Notes under the pieces: model-generated
The model's database searches: none
Told to the model about the DNA's origin: nothing
The model's input: the letters and a program-made list of their open reading frames with translations, nothing else
Assembly: GCA_947596225.1 (NCBI GenBank)
Contig: CANQEX010000006.1
Location: 1 to 40,758, forward strand
Direction: 5' to 3'
From: an uncultured Clostridia bacterium
GTDB lineage: Bacteria > Bacillota > Clostridia > TANB77 > CAG-508
Length of the DNA: 40,758 nt
In this document: positions 1 through 10,463 of the stretch, piece by piece
Position numbering within the stretch: position 1 is the stretch's first letter
How the letters are laid out: the number at the start of each line of letters is the position of its first letter
Program-made: the position numbers and the translations under genes

Positions 1-2
1 CT

Positions 3-719
3 AATCTTTTAGTTAGAGAAGGTGGAATAAGAGGTTTAGTAATAAAATTAGAACTAAATAAATTTAAAATAAAGAAAAATTCTAATGAAATTTTAATTAC
101 TGTAGAGGCAGGAATGACTTTGTCTGCATTATCACAAATAGCATTAAAAGAAGAATTAGAAGGGCTGGAATTTTTATCAGGAATACCAGGAACTATAGGT
201 GGTGCATTGAGAATGAATGCAGGTGCTTATGGTAAAGAGATGAAAGATATTGTTGTAAAATCAAGATTTATGACTTATGATGGAAAAATAAAAAATTTAA
301 GTTTAAAAGAACATGAATTTAGATATAGAGATAGTATATTTTCAAAGTTGGAAGGAATTATAATAGACACAGTTATAAAGGTAAATAGTGGAAAAAGAGA
401 AAATATTGAAAATCTTATGAATGAATATTCAATTTCAAGAAAAAAAACACAACCTCTTGACCAACCAAATGCTGGAAGTACTTTTAAAAGAGTTGAAGGT
501 AAAATTACGGCAAAACTTATTGATGAATGTGGGTTAAAAGGCTTTACTGTTGGTGATGCAGAAATATCAACAAAACATGCTGGGTTTATTATAAATAAAG
601 GTAATGCTACTTCTACAGATGTTTTAAAATTAGTTGAACATGTAAAAAAACAAGTAAAAGAAAAATTTAATGAAAATATTGAATTAGAAATATTAGTATT
701 AGGAGAAGAAAAAAAATGA
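3..719 (+). CDS. murB: UDP-N-acetylmuramate dehydrogenase (MurB), 5' truncated by window edge
   Basis: Open frame from nt 3 (NLLVREGGIRGLVIKL...) through EFLSGIPGTIGGALRMNAGAYG and DQPNAGSTFKR, typical MurB motifs; listed start at 114 is internal. Confidence 0.95.
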   Translation, partial: NLLVREGGIRGLVIKLELNKFKIKKNSNEILITVEAGMTLSALSQIALKEELEGLEFLSGIPGTIGGALRMNAGAYGKEMKDIVVKSRFMTYDGKIKNLSLKEHEFRYRDSIFSKLEGIIIDTVIKVNSGKRENIENLMNEYSISRKKTQPLDQPNAGSTFKRVEGKITAKLIDECGLKGFTVGDAEISTKHAGFIINKGNATSTDVLKLVEHVKKQVKEKFNENIELEILVLGEEKK

Positions 720-2365
720 AATCTTTTTTAGAATGGTTTAAGGCAAGCACAAAAGTCAAGCGTTGGATATTATTAATAATAGTAGGTATTATACTTACAT
801 GTTTAGGAATCTCAAAAATTTTAGTTTCAGAAGAAGTAACTTTTCTTGAATTAGGAATGATTATAGCAATATTTGTAGTAGGTTTTATTGCAATTGTTAC
901 TGGTATAGTTTTTATTCAAAAAAGAAGTTTGGAAATAATTATTGAAGCAAATAATACTTCTACAGAACAAGGAAGAAAAGCTGGGCTAAATATTAAATCT
1001 TTAATTTTTAATAAGAAAGTTTATGAGGAAGGTCCTAAAGTTGTTGTTATAGGTGGAGGTCAAGGATTAGATACTGTAATTAGAGGGTTTAAAAAATATA
1101 CTAATAATATTACAGCTATAGTAACTATGTCTGATTATGGAAATATTCCTACTGAATCTAGAAGAGCTTTAGATATTTTACCTTTAAGAGATATAAAAGA
1201 TTCAATTATAGCAATGTCTGATAAAGAAGATATAATGAGAAATCTTTTAAATATGAATTTTCAAAATGAAAGATTAAGAGGATTAAATTTTGGAGATGTG
1301 TATTTAACAGCAATGAATGAAATATATAGTAATATTTCTGAAGCTATTTCAAAAAGTACAGAAGTTTTAAATATAACAGGAAAAGTTATACCAGTAACTC
1401 TTGATGAAATAACAATATGTGCAGAATTAACAGATGGTACTGTAATAAAACAAAAAGATAAAATACCAGAAATAGTTACAGAAAAAGTAGAAGCTATAAG
1501 TAGAATGTATATAACACCTTCAAATTGTAGACCAGCACCTGGTGTTATTGAAGCAATCAAAGATGCAGATGTTGTAATTATAGGTCCTGGTAGTTTATAT
1601 ACAAATGTTTTACCAAATTTATTAGTTAAAAATGTAGCAAAAGCAATAAAAGAATGTAGAGCAATGAAATTTTACATTTCTAATATAATGACTGAGCCAG
1701 GTCAAACTGATAATTATACATTATCAGATCATTTAAAAGCAATTCAAGAGCATATTGGAACAGGTGTTATTGAATATTGTTTGGCAGATACAGGAGAAGT
1801 TGTACCAGAATATATCAGAAAATATAATAAAGAAGGTTCAGATTTAGTAGAAGTTGATAATAGAAATTTATCTGAATACAATATAAAAATTATACAAAAA
1901 AATATGTCTTGTATAAAAAATGAAAGAATTAGGCATAATCCAGATATAATTGCTGCTACGATTATTGAAATGATATGTAATGATTTAAAATTCCATGATA
2001 TGCAAAATGATACTGAATATTTATTATTACAATCAGTTTTGAGGGAACAGAAAAAAGTTCAACAACAACAAGAAAAAAGATTAATGAAAATTTCAAAAGG
2101 AAAATTAGCAAAAAGAAAAAAGGAGCCTCAAAAAACTAGTAAATTTGCGGAAAAATATAAAGAAAGAGTAAATTCAATTCAAAATTCAGATGCAAAGATG
2201 ATGCAAAATAGAAAAATTGCTGCAGAAATTGAAAAAATGGAAAAAGTAACTAAACGTGAAAATTCAAAAATTAAAAGAGAAATTAAAAAAAGTAAAGAAA
2301 CAGTATCTAAACAAGAAACACATAAAAGAGAGGGAAAACGTAGAAGTTATAGAAGAAGTAAATAA
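716..2365 (+). CDS. yvcK: YvcK/CofD-like gluconeogenesis factor with N-terminal TM segments and Lys-rich C-terminal tail
   Basis: VVVIGGGQGLDTVIRGFKKYTNNITAIVTMSDYG motif; ATGA overlap with murB; two hydrophobic N-terminal segments. Confidence 0.9.
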   Translation: MKSFLEWFKASTKVKRWILLIIVGIILTCLGISKILVSEEVTFLELGMIIAIFVVGFIAIVTGIVFIQKRSLEIIIEANNTSTEQGRKAGLNIKSLIFNKKVYEEGPKVVVIGGGQGLDTVIRGFKKYTNNITAIVTMSDYGNIPTESRRALDILPLRDIKDSIIAMSDKEDIMRNLLNMNFQNERLRGLNFGDVYLTAMNEIYSNISEAISKSTEVLNITGKVIPVTLDEITICAELTDGTVIKQKDKIPEIVTEKVEAISRMYITPSNCRPAPGVIEAIKDADVVIIGPGSLYTNVLPNLLVKNVAKAIKECRAMKFYISNIMTEPGQTDNYTLSDHLKAIQEHIGTGVIEYCLADTGEVVPEYIRKYNKEGSDLVEVDNRNLSEYNIKIIQKNMSCIKNERIRHNPDIIAATIIEMICNDLKFHDMQNDTEYLLLQSVLREQKKVQQQQEKRLMKISKGKLAKRKKEPQKTSKFAEKYKERVNSIQNSDAKMMQNRKIAAEIEKMEKVTKRENSKIKREIKKSKETVSKQETHKREGKRRSYRRSK

Positions 2366-2388
2366 AATAAGTAAAGGAAAATATACAA

Positions 2389-4422
2389 ATGAAGTTAAGC
2401 AAAAAACAAATTGATTTAAAAGAATGTTTAAATAAAGAATGGGTATTATCAAATGGAACAGGTGGATTTTGTTCTTCAACTGTTATTGGTGCTAATACTA
2501 GAAGATATCATGGATTACTAATTGCACCTCTTATACCTCCAGCACAAAGACATTTACTTGTTTCAAAATTAGATGAATGTGTAATTATAGATGGTAAAGA
2601 GTATAATTTATATACTAATATTTGTAAAAACTATGTATCAGAAGGATATAAGTATTTATATAGTTTTGAAAAAGAATATTTGCCAATTTTTACATATAAA
2701 ATCGAAAATATAAAAATAACAAAAACAATTTCTATGGTATATGGAAGAAATACTGTTGTTATACAATATAAAATAAAAAATGGTAAAAAAAATACTAAAT
2801 TAAAATTGGCTCCTATTTTAAATTTTAGAGATTTTCATCAAATGACAACAAATCATGAATTTACAGTAAAACAAAAAATTGATAATAATAAAATTAGAGT
2901 AGAAATTGATGGAAATGCTGTAACACCTATATATTTATTTTCAAATGATGGAAATTATATAAAACATGAAAATGATATTTTTAGAAATATGTTTTATTTA
3001 AAAGAAGAAGAAAGAGGATTTTTTCCAGAAGAAAATCTACTTGTACCAGGAAGATATGAAATAGATATAAAACCAAATGAAATGAAAGAAATAACTTTTG
3101 TAGCTTCACTTGAAGATAATATAGAACAAATTGATAGTAATAAAGTTTTTAAAGATGAAATTGAAAGACAAGATAACATAATTAAACAAACTGGTCTTCT
3201 AAAAACAAAATCCAAATTAACTAAACAAGAAAAAGATTATAATGAAGTAGTAAAACAACTAATAATTGCTACTGATAGTTTTGTAATAAATAGGCCTTTA
3301 TTTGGAACACATTCTATTTTAGCTGGATATCCATGGTTTTTGGATTGGGGAAGAGACACACTAATAGCATATGAAGGTCTATTACTTATAACTAAAAGAT
3401 TTGATTTAGCTAAAGAAATTTTATTAACTTTTACAAGAGATGTAAAATTTGGATTAGTTCCAAATGGATATTCTGGTTTTGATAATAGACCTTTATATAA
3501 TAGTGCAGATGCATCACTTTTATTATTTGAACAGGTAAATAAATATATTTCTTATACAAAAGACTATGATTTTATAAGAGAAAATATATATGAAAAATTA
3601 AAAGAAATAATTGAAAATTATAGTAAAGGAATAGACTTAGATAATAATAATATTTACATAGCAGAAGATGGTTTATTATGTTCAGGAACTGAAACAACTC
3701 AAAATACATGGATGGATGCAAAAATTGGAAATTTTGCAGTTACTCCAAGAAACGGTAAAGTTGTAGAATTAAATGCTCTTTGGTATAATGCATTAAGGAC
3801 ATTAGAAAATCTTGCTAAAAGATTTGATGAAAAAGAAGTATCAGATAGTTGCAGAAAAGTTGCTAATAATCATAAAAAAGTATTTGAAGAAATGTTTTAT
3901 AATCCTAAAAAGAAATCATTATATGATGTTATAGGAGATTCAAAAATAAGACCTAATCAATTATTTAGTATTTCAACTACATATCCAGTTATAAAACCAT
4001 CTTCTGAAATAGGAAAAACCATTTTTAAAACTGTTACAACAAAGCTTTTAACTAAATATGGTTTACGTACACTTGCTAAAGGAGAAGAAGGATATATACC
4101 ATATTATGAAGGTGATAGCTTTAAAAGAGACATGAGTTATCATCAAGGTGTTGTATGGGTTTGGTTATTAGGTTTATATTCAGATAGTTTTAAAAATATA
4201 ATTAATGATGAAAAAGACAGATTAGAAAAAGAAAAGTTAATAATTGAATATGAAAAATTTGCTAAAAGCGTATATGCAACTTTTAAAGTTGAAATAAATT
4301 CTTCAGAAGGAATTGGCACAATTTCAGAACTTTATAATTCTGAAAAGCCTTTTAAACCAGGAGGAACATTTTCACAAGCTTGGAGTGTTTCAGAAGTTTT
4401 AAAAATTATTACTAAGATGTAA
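2389..4422 (+). CDS. Glycogen debranching enzyme / amylo-alpha-1,6-glucosidase family
   Basis: WVLSNGTGGFCSSTVIGANTRRYHGLLIAPL N-terminus and YPWFLDWGRDTLIAYEGLLL central motif. Confidence 0.9.
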   Translation: MKLSKKQIDLKECLNKEWVLSNGTGGFCSSTVIGANTRRYHGLLIAPLIPPAQRHLLVSKLDECVIIDGKEYNLYTNICKNYVSEGYKYLYSFEKEYLPIFTYKIENIKITKTISMVYGRNTVVIQYKIKNGKKNTKLKLAPILNFRDFHQMTTNHEFTVKQKIDNNKIRVEIDGNAVTPIYLFSNDGNYIKHENDIFRNMFYLKEEERGFFPEENLLVPGRYEIDIKPNEMKEITFVASLEDNIEQIDSNKVFKDEIERQDNIIKQTGLLKTKSKLTKQEKDYNEVVKQLIIATDSFVINRPLFGTHSILAGYPWFLDWGRDTLIAYEGLLLITKRFDLAKEILLTFTRDVKFGLVPNGYSGFDNRPLYNSADASLLLFEQVNKYISYTKDYDFIRENIYEKLKEIIENYSKGIDLDNNNIYIAEDGLLCSGTETTQNTWMDAKIGNFAVTPRNGKVVELNALWYNALRTLENLAKRFDEKEVSDSCRKVANNHKKVFEEMFYNPKKKSLYDVIGDSKIRPNQLFSISTTYPVIKPSSEIGKTIFKTVTTKLLTKYGLRTLAKGEEGYIPYYEGDSFKRDMSYHQGVVWVWLLGLYSDSFKNIINDEKDRLEKEKLIIEYEKFAKSVYATFKVEINSSEGIGTISELYNSEKPFKPGGTFSQAWSVSEVLKIITKM

Positions 4423-4430
4423 ATAAAAAC

Positions 4431-4462
4431 TGCCAAAATTCTTTAAATTTTGGCAATTTTTT
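4431..4462 (+). terminator. Rho-independent terminator
   Basis: TGCCAAAATT-CTTTA-AATTTTGGCA followed by TTTTTT. Confidence 0.85.
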
Positions 4463-4477
4463 ATAATAGGAGGGTAT

Positions 4478-5197
4478 ATGATCGAAATTTCAAATGTTAG
4501 CAAGTCATATGAAAATAACAAAAAAATAATTGATAACTTAAATTTGAAAATAAATGATGGTGAGATATTTGGCTTTTTAGGACCAAATGGTGCAGGTAAA
4601 ACCACTACAATAAAAATGATTACTGGTATTCTAAAAATGGAAGAAGGAGATATTTTAATAGACGGAATAAGTATTAAAGATAATCCAGTTGAAGCCAAAA
4701 AAAAATTTGGATTTGTTCCAGATAGTCCAGATATATTTTTAAAATTAAAGGGAATAGAATACTTAAATTTTTTATCAGATATATATAAAGTATCTATAAA
4801 TAATAGAAAAGAAATAATTGAGAATTTATCTAAAAAATTTGAAATTTATGATAATTTAAATGATAAGATACAAAATTATTCTCATGGTATGAGACAAAAA
4901 ATCGTTATTATAGGTGCTCTTTTACACAACCCTAAAAATTGGATTTTAGATGAACCTATGACTGGACTTGATCCAAAATCATCACATATTCTAAAGGAAT
5001 TAATGAAATCACATACCCAAAATGGAAATTCTGTGTTTTTTTCAACACATGTTTTAGAAGTAGCTGAAAAAATTTGTGATAGGATAGGAATAATAAATAA
5101 AGGAAAATTAATTTTTGTTGGAACTTATGAAGAAATAAAAAAACAATTAAAAGAAGATGCTTCTTTAGAAGATTTATTTTTGCAAATAACAGAATAG
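4478..5197 (+). CDS. ABC transporter ATP-binding protein
   Basis: Walker A GPNGAGKTTT, signature YSHGMRQK, Walker B WILDEPMTGLD; RBS aggaggg. Confidence 0.95.
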   Translation: MIEISNVSKSYENNKKIIDNLNLKINDGEIFGFLGPNGAGKTTTIKMITGILKMEEGDILIDGISIKDNPVEAKKKFGFVPDSPDIFLKLKGIEYLNFLSDIYKVSINNRKEIIENLSKKFEIYDNLNDKIQNYSHGMRQKIVIIGALLHNPKNWILDEPMTGLDPKSSHILKELMKSHTQNGNSVFFSTHVLEVAEKICDRIGIINKGKLIFVGTYEEIKKQLKEDASLEDLFLQITE

Positions 5198-5216
5198 AAA
5201 GAAAAGGTAAATTATC

Positions 5217-6857
5217 ATGAAAGAAACTATATTATTAACAAAAATTTTGTTCAAAAGTTCAATAACACAGTCAAATAAAAAAAAGAATTCAATTGGAAAA
5301 GTATTATTTTATTTATTCATATATTTATATATTGCAGGATTTGTTGGATATATAAGTTATGAAATTATAAGGTCTTTGATGCTTATAAAACAAGAAGCGA
5401 TATTTTTAAATATTTGTTTTATAGTTGTATTATGTTTTTGCTTAATACAATCTATAATAACAAGTTTAAATGTGTTATATTTTTCAAAAGATATAGAAAT
5501 TTTGTTGCCATTACCAATAACACCAAAAAATATTATTATGGCAAAATTAAATTCACTTATATTATCTCAATATATATTGATTGCTGTAATATTATTACCA
5601 GCACTACTTATCTATTCATATTTATTAAAATTAAGTATATTATTCTTGTTTGTAGGAATAATTATAATGCTTTTATTTCCAATTGTTCCTATTACCATAG
5701 TAGCATGTTTAACTACTATAGTAATGAAATTTACTAATGTAGTAAAGAATAAAGATATTGTACAATATTTAACTACTGGCATAACTTTGATATTAATAAT
5801 AGCATTACAATTTTTTTATACAGGAACAAATAATCAGATTACTAACCAAGAATTAGCTCAAAAAATAGTTGAAAATAATGGATTAATAGAAGTTTATTCT
5901 AAATATTTTATAACTTTAACTCCAACTATAAATAGCCTTTTAAATTACAATAATATACAAGGTATTTTAAATATATTAATATTATTTTGTGAATCTATCA
6001 TAGTTTATTATTTAGTTACCATAATAATATCAAAATTCTATATTGAAACAACTACTTCAGTTTTATCAAGTAACTCTAAAAATAGTAAAAAGATAGAAGA
6101 TAAAGTATTTGTAAAGGAAAATACTTTAATTAGTTATATAAAAAAAGAATTTAAGATTTTAGTTAGAAATCCAATATTTTTTATGCAGTGTGTATTGCCA
6201 TCAATACTATTTCCATTTATACTATTATTACCAATGTTTATGTCATTAAAAAATATGGGAAGTGAACAAATAAAAATATTTCAAGATATTTTGTCACAAA
6301 TAATAAATGAACCAATTGGAGTTCTTGGAGCAATTATATTTACTATATTTTTATTTATGTTTAATTTTTGTTCTGTAACTTGTATTTCAAGAGATGGCCA
6401 AAATAGTACTTTTATGAAATATATACCAGTTGATTATAAAAAACAATTATTATATAAAATATTACCAGGGGTGATATTAAATATTATTCCTATAAGCTAT
6501 GTAATTATAATTGCAAAATTATTTATATCTACAATTCATTTAAAAACAATATTTTATATAGTTAGTGTAAGTATACTTATAAATATATTAAATAATTATT
6601 TAATGGTTTTAGTAGATTTGAAGAATCCAAAATTAAATTGGATAACTGAATATGCTGTTGTAAAACAAAATTTTAATATTTTTTTCGAAATATTACTAAT
6701 TATAATTGAAATAGGAGCAATAATTTTATTAGGAACTTTTATATCAAATATTGATTTAGTGGCTGTTATTTTAATAGTAATGTTTTTATTATTAAATATA
6801 TTAATAAATAAATATATAAATAAACAAAATGTAAATCTGTTTAAAAAAATATATTAG
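5217..6857 (+). CDS. ABC exporter permease (multi-TM)
   Basis: Multiple hydrophobic segments, EILLPLPITPKNIIMAKL motif, directly downstream of the ATPase. Confidence 0.8.
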   Translation: MKETILLTKILFKSSITQSNKKKNSIGKVLFYLFIYLYIAGFVGYISYEIIRSLMLIKQEAIFLNICFIVVLCFCLIQSIITSLNVLYFSKDIEILLPLPITPKNIIMAKLNSLILSQYILIAVILLPALLIYSYLLKLSILFLFVGIIIMLLFPIVPITIVACLTTIVMKFTNVVKNKDIVQYLTTGITLILIIALQFFYTGTNNQITNQELAQKIVENNGLIEVYSKYFITLTPTINSLLNYNNIQGILNILILFCESIIVYYLVTIIISKFYIETTTSVLSSNSKNSKKIEDKVFVKENTLISYIKKEFKILVRNPIFFMQCVLPSILFPFILLLPMFMSLKNMGSEQIKIFQDILSQIINEPIGVLGAIIFTIFLFMFNFCSVTCISRDGQNSTFMKYIPVDYKKQLLYKILPGVILNIIPISYVIIIAKLFISTIHLKTIFYIVSVSILINILNNYLMVLVDLKNPKLNWITEYAVVKQNFNIFFEILLIIIEIGAIILLGTFISNIDLVAVILIVMFLLLNILINKYINKQNVNLFKKIY

Positions 6858-6881
6858 ACTATAATGAGAGGAAACAAAATA

Positions 6882-7829
6882 ATGAAACAAAATAGTGTTT
6901 TTTATCAAATAATAGATGAGATATGTGCTGAGAAAAATATAGAGCAAAAATTATTTTCATACGGATGGATTAGAGAATTAAGAAAAAATAATTATTCAAA
7001 TTTTATAATAGATAATAGATTAAATTTAAATAATATAAATTCTTTCAATATTGCTGGTGACAAATTTGCAACTTATGAAATTTTAAAAAATAATAATATA
7101 CCAGTAATAGAGCATAAAATAGTATTTAACCCTAAAACAAGAAGTAAATATTATAAAATTAAATTTATTGAAGAGGCAGAAGAATTATTAAAAGAAAATG
7201 AAAATAAAGTGGTTATAAAGGCTAATAATTCTTATAAAGGAAAAGATGTATATTTTTGTTCAAATAAAAAAGAAATTGAAGAAGTAATTAATAAACTTTT
7301 TGAAAATAATTGTGATACTTTGAGTGTTTGTCCTTATGTAGAAATTAAATATGAATATAGGGCAATATATTTAGATGGAGAAATTCTTTATGTATATAAA
7401 AAGAAAAAACCATATATAGTTGGTGATGGAGAAAAAACAATTTCAAAACTTATAGAAGAAAAATTTTTAGATGAAATTGAAATTGATATTAGTAGAGATA
7501 TAGATTTAAATAGCGTTCCTAAAAAAGGAGAGAAAGTAACTATATCATGGAAACACAATTTAAGTAATGGGGCTGAACCTATACTTATAGATGAAAGTGA
7601 TGAGTTTTTAAATAAAGTCAAAGAAATTTCTATAAAATCTGCTAAAGCAATAAATATTAATTTTGCAAGTGTAGATATTGCACAAACTGAAGACAAAAAA
7701 CTAGTGGTTATGGAAATTAATGGCACTGTTTGTATGAATAAATTTGCAAAAATGATTCCAAATGGATATGAAATAGCTAAGAAAATTTATACTAAGGCAA
7801 TAGAAAAATTATTAAATGATATTTTTTAG
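6882..7829 (+). CDS. ATP-grasp ligase (RimK/cyanophycin synthetase/GshF-like)
   Basis: VVIKANNSYKGKDVYF, KYEYRAIYLDGEILYVYKKKKPYIVGDGEKTISKLI, ASVDIAQTEDKKLVVMEINGTV; ATG at 6882 has RBS agagga (ORF track starts at 6864). Confidence 0.85.
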   Translation: MKQNSVFYQIIDEICAEKNIEQKLFSYGWIRELRKNNYSNFIIDNRLNLNNINSFNIAGDKFATYEILKNNNIPVIEHKIVFNPKTRSKYYKIKFIEEAEELLKENENKVVIKANNSYKGKDVYFCSNKKEIEEVINKLFENNCDTLSVCPYVEIKYEYRAIYLDGEILYVYKKKKPYIVGDGEKTISKLIEEKFLDEIEIDISRDIDLNSVPKKGEKVTISWKHNLSNGAEPILIDESDEFLNKVKEISIKSAKAININFASVDIAQTEDKKLVVMEINGTVCMNKFAKMIPNGYEIAKKIYTKAIEKLLNDIF

Positions 7830-7851
7830 TTATAAAATTTGATTAAAAAAC

Positions 7852-7880
7852 TTGACAGTTTACCATAATACATATAAAAT
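7852..7880 (+). promoter_or_regulatory. SigA-type promoter upstream of rny
   Basis: TTGACA-17 nt-TAAAAT. Confidence 0.6.
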
Positions 7881-7985
7881 AATAACATAGGTTAAAATAC
7901 AATATAAATTATATAAATAATACTAAAATTTATGAATAATTTTGTTGTACATTGAAAATTTAATAGGAAAGAGGTAAATATAATT

Positions 7986-9530
7986 ATGCAAACAATTTTA
8001 ATTATTATTGCCACTATCCTAATCTCAGCTGTAATTTTCATTCCAGTGGGTGTAGCTATTAGAAAAAAAATTGCAGAATCTAAAATTCAGAGTGCAGAAC
8101 GTGAAGCTAAAAGAATGCTTGAAAGTGTTAAAATAGAAGCAGAAAACATGAAGAAAGAAGAAGTAATAAAAGCAAAAGAAGAAGTACTTCAGATAAGAAA
8201 TGATTTAGATCAAGAGATTAAGGAAAGAAGAGGCGATATTCAATCACAAGAAAGAAGATTAATACAAAAGGAAGAAAATTTAGAAAAACGTATAACTATT
8301 TATGATGGAAAAGAGAAAGAGTTAGAAAGAAAATATGCAGATAACGAACAAAAAAGAGTAGAACTTGAAAATCTTTATCAAAAACAATTAGAAGAATTAC
8401 AAAGAATTTCTGGATTAACTCAAGAACAAGCAAAACAACAATTACTAAATGATTTGGATAAAGAAATAACTCAAGAAAAGGCTACAATGATTAGAGATTT
8501 AGAAGCTAAAGCTAAAGAAGAAGCTGTTAAAAATGCAAGAGAAATTATAAGTTTTGCAATACAAAAATGTGCTGCTGACCATACATCTGAAACAACAGTA
8601 TCAGTTGTTTCACTTCCAAATGATGAAATGAAAGGAAGAATAATAGGTAGAGAAGGTAGAAATATTAAAGCATTAGAAACTCTTACAGGAATAGATTTAA
8701 TAATAGATGATACACCTGAAGCAGTTATTATATCAGGATTTGATCCTTTAAGAAGAGAAGTTGCTAGAATTGCTATAGAAAAATTAATTGAAGATGGAAG
8801 AATTCATCCTGCTAAAATCGAAGAAATGGTTGAAAAAGCTAAGGAAGAAGTTTCAAACACAATTAAAGAAGAAGGTGAGAGAGCAGCTTTAGAAACTGGT
8901 GTAAATAATCTTAATCCAGAAATAATAAAACTAATTGGTAAATTAAAATATAGAACCAGTTATGGACAAAATGTATTAAATCATTCGATAGAAGTTTCTA
9001 ATTTAGCTAGAATAATGGCTGAGGAATTAGGAATAAATTCTAAAATAGCTAGAAGAGCAGGTTTATTGCATGATATAGGTAAAGCATTAGATCATGATAT
9101 GGAAGGAACACATGTTGAATTAGGTGTTGAAATTCTAAAAAAATATAAAGAAAACGATTTAATAATAAATGCAGTAGAAGCACATCATGGTGATGTTGAA
9201 CCACTTACTCTAGAAGCAGTTTTAGTACAAGCTGCAGATGCTATATCAGCTTCAAGACCAGGTGCAAGAAGAGAAACATTAGAGTCATATATTAAAAGGT
9301 TAGAAAAACTAGAAGAAATAGCAGATTCTTTTGAAGGTGTTGAAAAATCTTTTGCAATACAAGCTGGACGTGAAGTTAGATTAATAGTAAAACCAGAGAA
9401 AGTTTCAGATAGTGATATGGTAATAATGGCTCGTGAAGTTGCAAAAAAAGTCGAAAATGAAATGGATTATCCAGGACAAATAAAAGTAAACGTTATTAGA
9501 GAATCTAGAGTAATAGATTATGCTAAATAA
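7986..9530 (+). CDS. rny: Ribonuclease Y
   Basis: N-terminal TM, coiled coil, [33 protein letters not shown] domain [23 protein letters not shown]. Confidence 0.97.
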   Translation: MQTILIIIATILISAVIFIPVGVAIRKKIAESKIQSAEREAKRMLESVKIEAENMKKEEVIKAKEEVLQIRNDLDQEIKERRGDIQSQERRLIQKEENLEKRITIYDGKEKELERKYADNEQKRVELENLYQKQLEELQRISGLTQEQAKQQLLNDLDKEITQEKATMIRDLEAKAKEEAVKNAREIISFAIQKCAADHTSETTVSVVSLPNDEMKGRIIGREGRNIKALETLTGIDLIIDDTPEAVIISGFDPLRREVARIAIEKLIEDGRIHPAKIEEMVEKAKEEVSNTIKEEGERAALETGVNNLNPEIIKLIGKLKYRTSYGQNVLNHSIEVSNLARIMAEELGINSKIARRAGLLHDIGKALDHDMEGTHVELGVEILKKYKENDLIINAVEAHHGDVEPLTLEAVLVQAADAISASRPGARRETLESYIKRLEKLEEIADSFEGVEKSFAIQAGREVRLIVKPEKVSDSDMVIMAREVAKKVENEMDYPGQIKVNVIRESRVIDYAK

Positions 9531-9556
9531 AAGGCAGATTAAAATCTGCCTTTTTT
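9531..9556 (+). terminator. Rho-independent terminator after rny
   Basis: AAGGCAGATT-AA-AATCTGCCTTTTTT. Confidence 0.9.
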
Positions 9557-9567
9557 GTTTTAAATAC

Positions 9568-9596
9568 TTGACATGGTAAGCGTTACAGAATATAAT
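9568..9596 (+). promoter_or_regulatory. SigA-type promoter upstream of sigH
   Basis: TTGACA-17 nt-TATAAT. Confidence 0.75.
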
Positions 9597-9648
9597 AGCC
9601 ATATATCTTAATGTATAAGCACTTAAACTAGGAGGATAAAAATTAAAA

Positions 9649-10287
9649 ATGTCTAAAAAAAGCATATATTTTTTTGATAACAAATATAATAATATGACAG
9701 ACGAAGAACTAATCAAAGAAATAAGATTAGGCGATTTAACAGCGCAAAATTTTTTATTAGAAAAATATAGAAATTTAGTTAATATGAAAGCAAATAGATT
9801 CTTTTTAGTAGGTGCGGAAAATGATGATATGTTGCAAGAAGGTATGATAGGGCTTTTTAAAGCGATAAAATCTTTTGATTTAGATAAAAATAATTCATTT
9901 AAAACCTTTGCAAATCTTTGTATTGAAAGGCAATTAATTACGGCAATAAAATCTTCTAATAGACAAAAACATATACCTTTAAATTCATCTTTTTCTCTTA
10001 ATATTTCTGCATATGATGAAAATGATGATACAACTGTAATGGATATTCTTGATACTAAGCTAGTAGAAGATCCATTAGATACAATAACCAAAAGAGAATA
10101 TATGGATTTTATTGAAAAAAGGATTGATAAAAATTTAAGTAATTTTGAAAAACAAGTATTAAACAGATATATTCAAGGAGAAAGTTATGTTGATATTGCA
10201 ACAAAATTAAATTCTCCTGTAAAATCTATAGATAATGCAATTCAAAGAATTAGAAAAAAAGCAATAAAATGTATAGGAAATGATTAA
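9649..10287 (+). CDS. sigH: RNA polymerase sigma factor SigH-like (sigma-70 family)
   Basis: MTDEELIKEIRLGDLTAQNFLLEKYRNLVNMKANRFFLVGAENDDMLQEGMIGLFKAIKSFD region 2 and C-terminal HTH. Confidence 0.88.
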   Translation: MSKKSIYFFDNKYNNMTDEELIKEIRLGDLTAQNFLLEKYRNLVNMKANRFFLVGAENDDMLQEGMIGLFKAIKSFDLDKNNSFKTFANLCIERQLITAIKSSNRQKHIPLNSSFSLNISAYDENDDTTVMDILDTKLVEDPLDTITKREYMDFIEKRIDKNLSNFEKQVLNRYIQGESYVDIATKLNSPVKSIDNAIQRIRKKAIKCIGND

Positions 10288-10361
10288 CAAAAGATTGTAT
10301 AAGATTTTATATGTCAAAAGACAATAGTGAATTAATAAATTATATATCGTCTTAAAAAATT

Positions 10362-10437
<76 letters not shown>

Positions 10438-10463
10438 TGTATATTTTAATGAAAGGATTAAAA

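Noticed and set aside
5414-5737. 107 aa plus-strand ORF
   Set aside because: Out-of-frame inside the ABC permease; Tyr/Asn/Ile-rich shadow translation
9405-10091. 228 aa minus-strand ORF
   Set aside because: Antisense to the end of rny and sigH, low-complexity Ser/Phe/Tyr-rich translation; shadow ORF in AT-rich DNA
9649-10287. SigH as proof of sporulation
   Set aside because: SigH-like factors also occur in non-sporulating Firmicutes; SpoVM is the better evidence and still needs the rest of the genome
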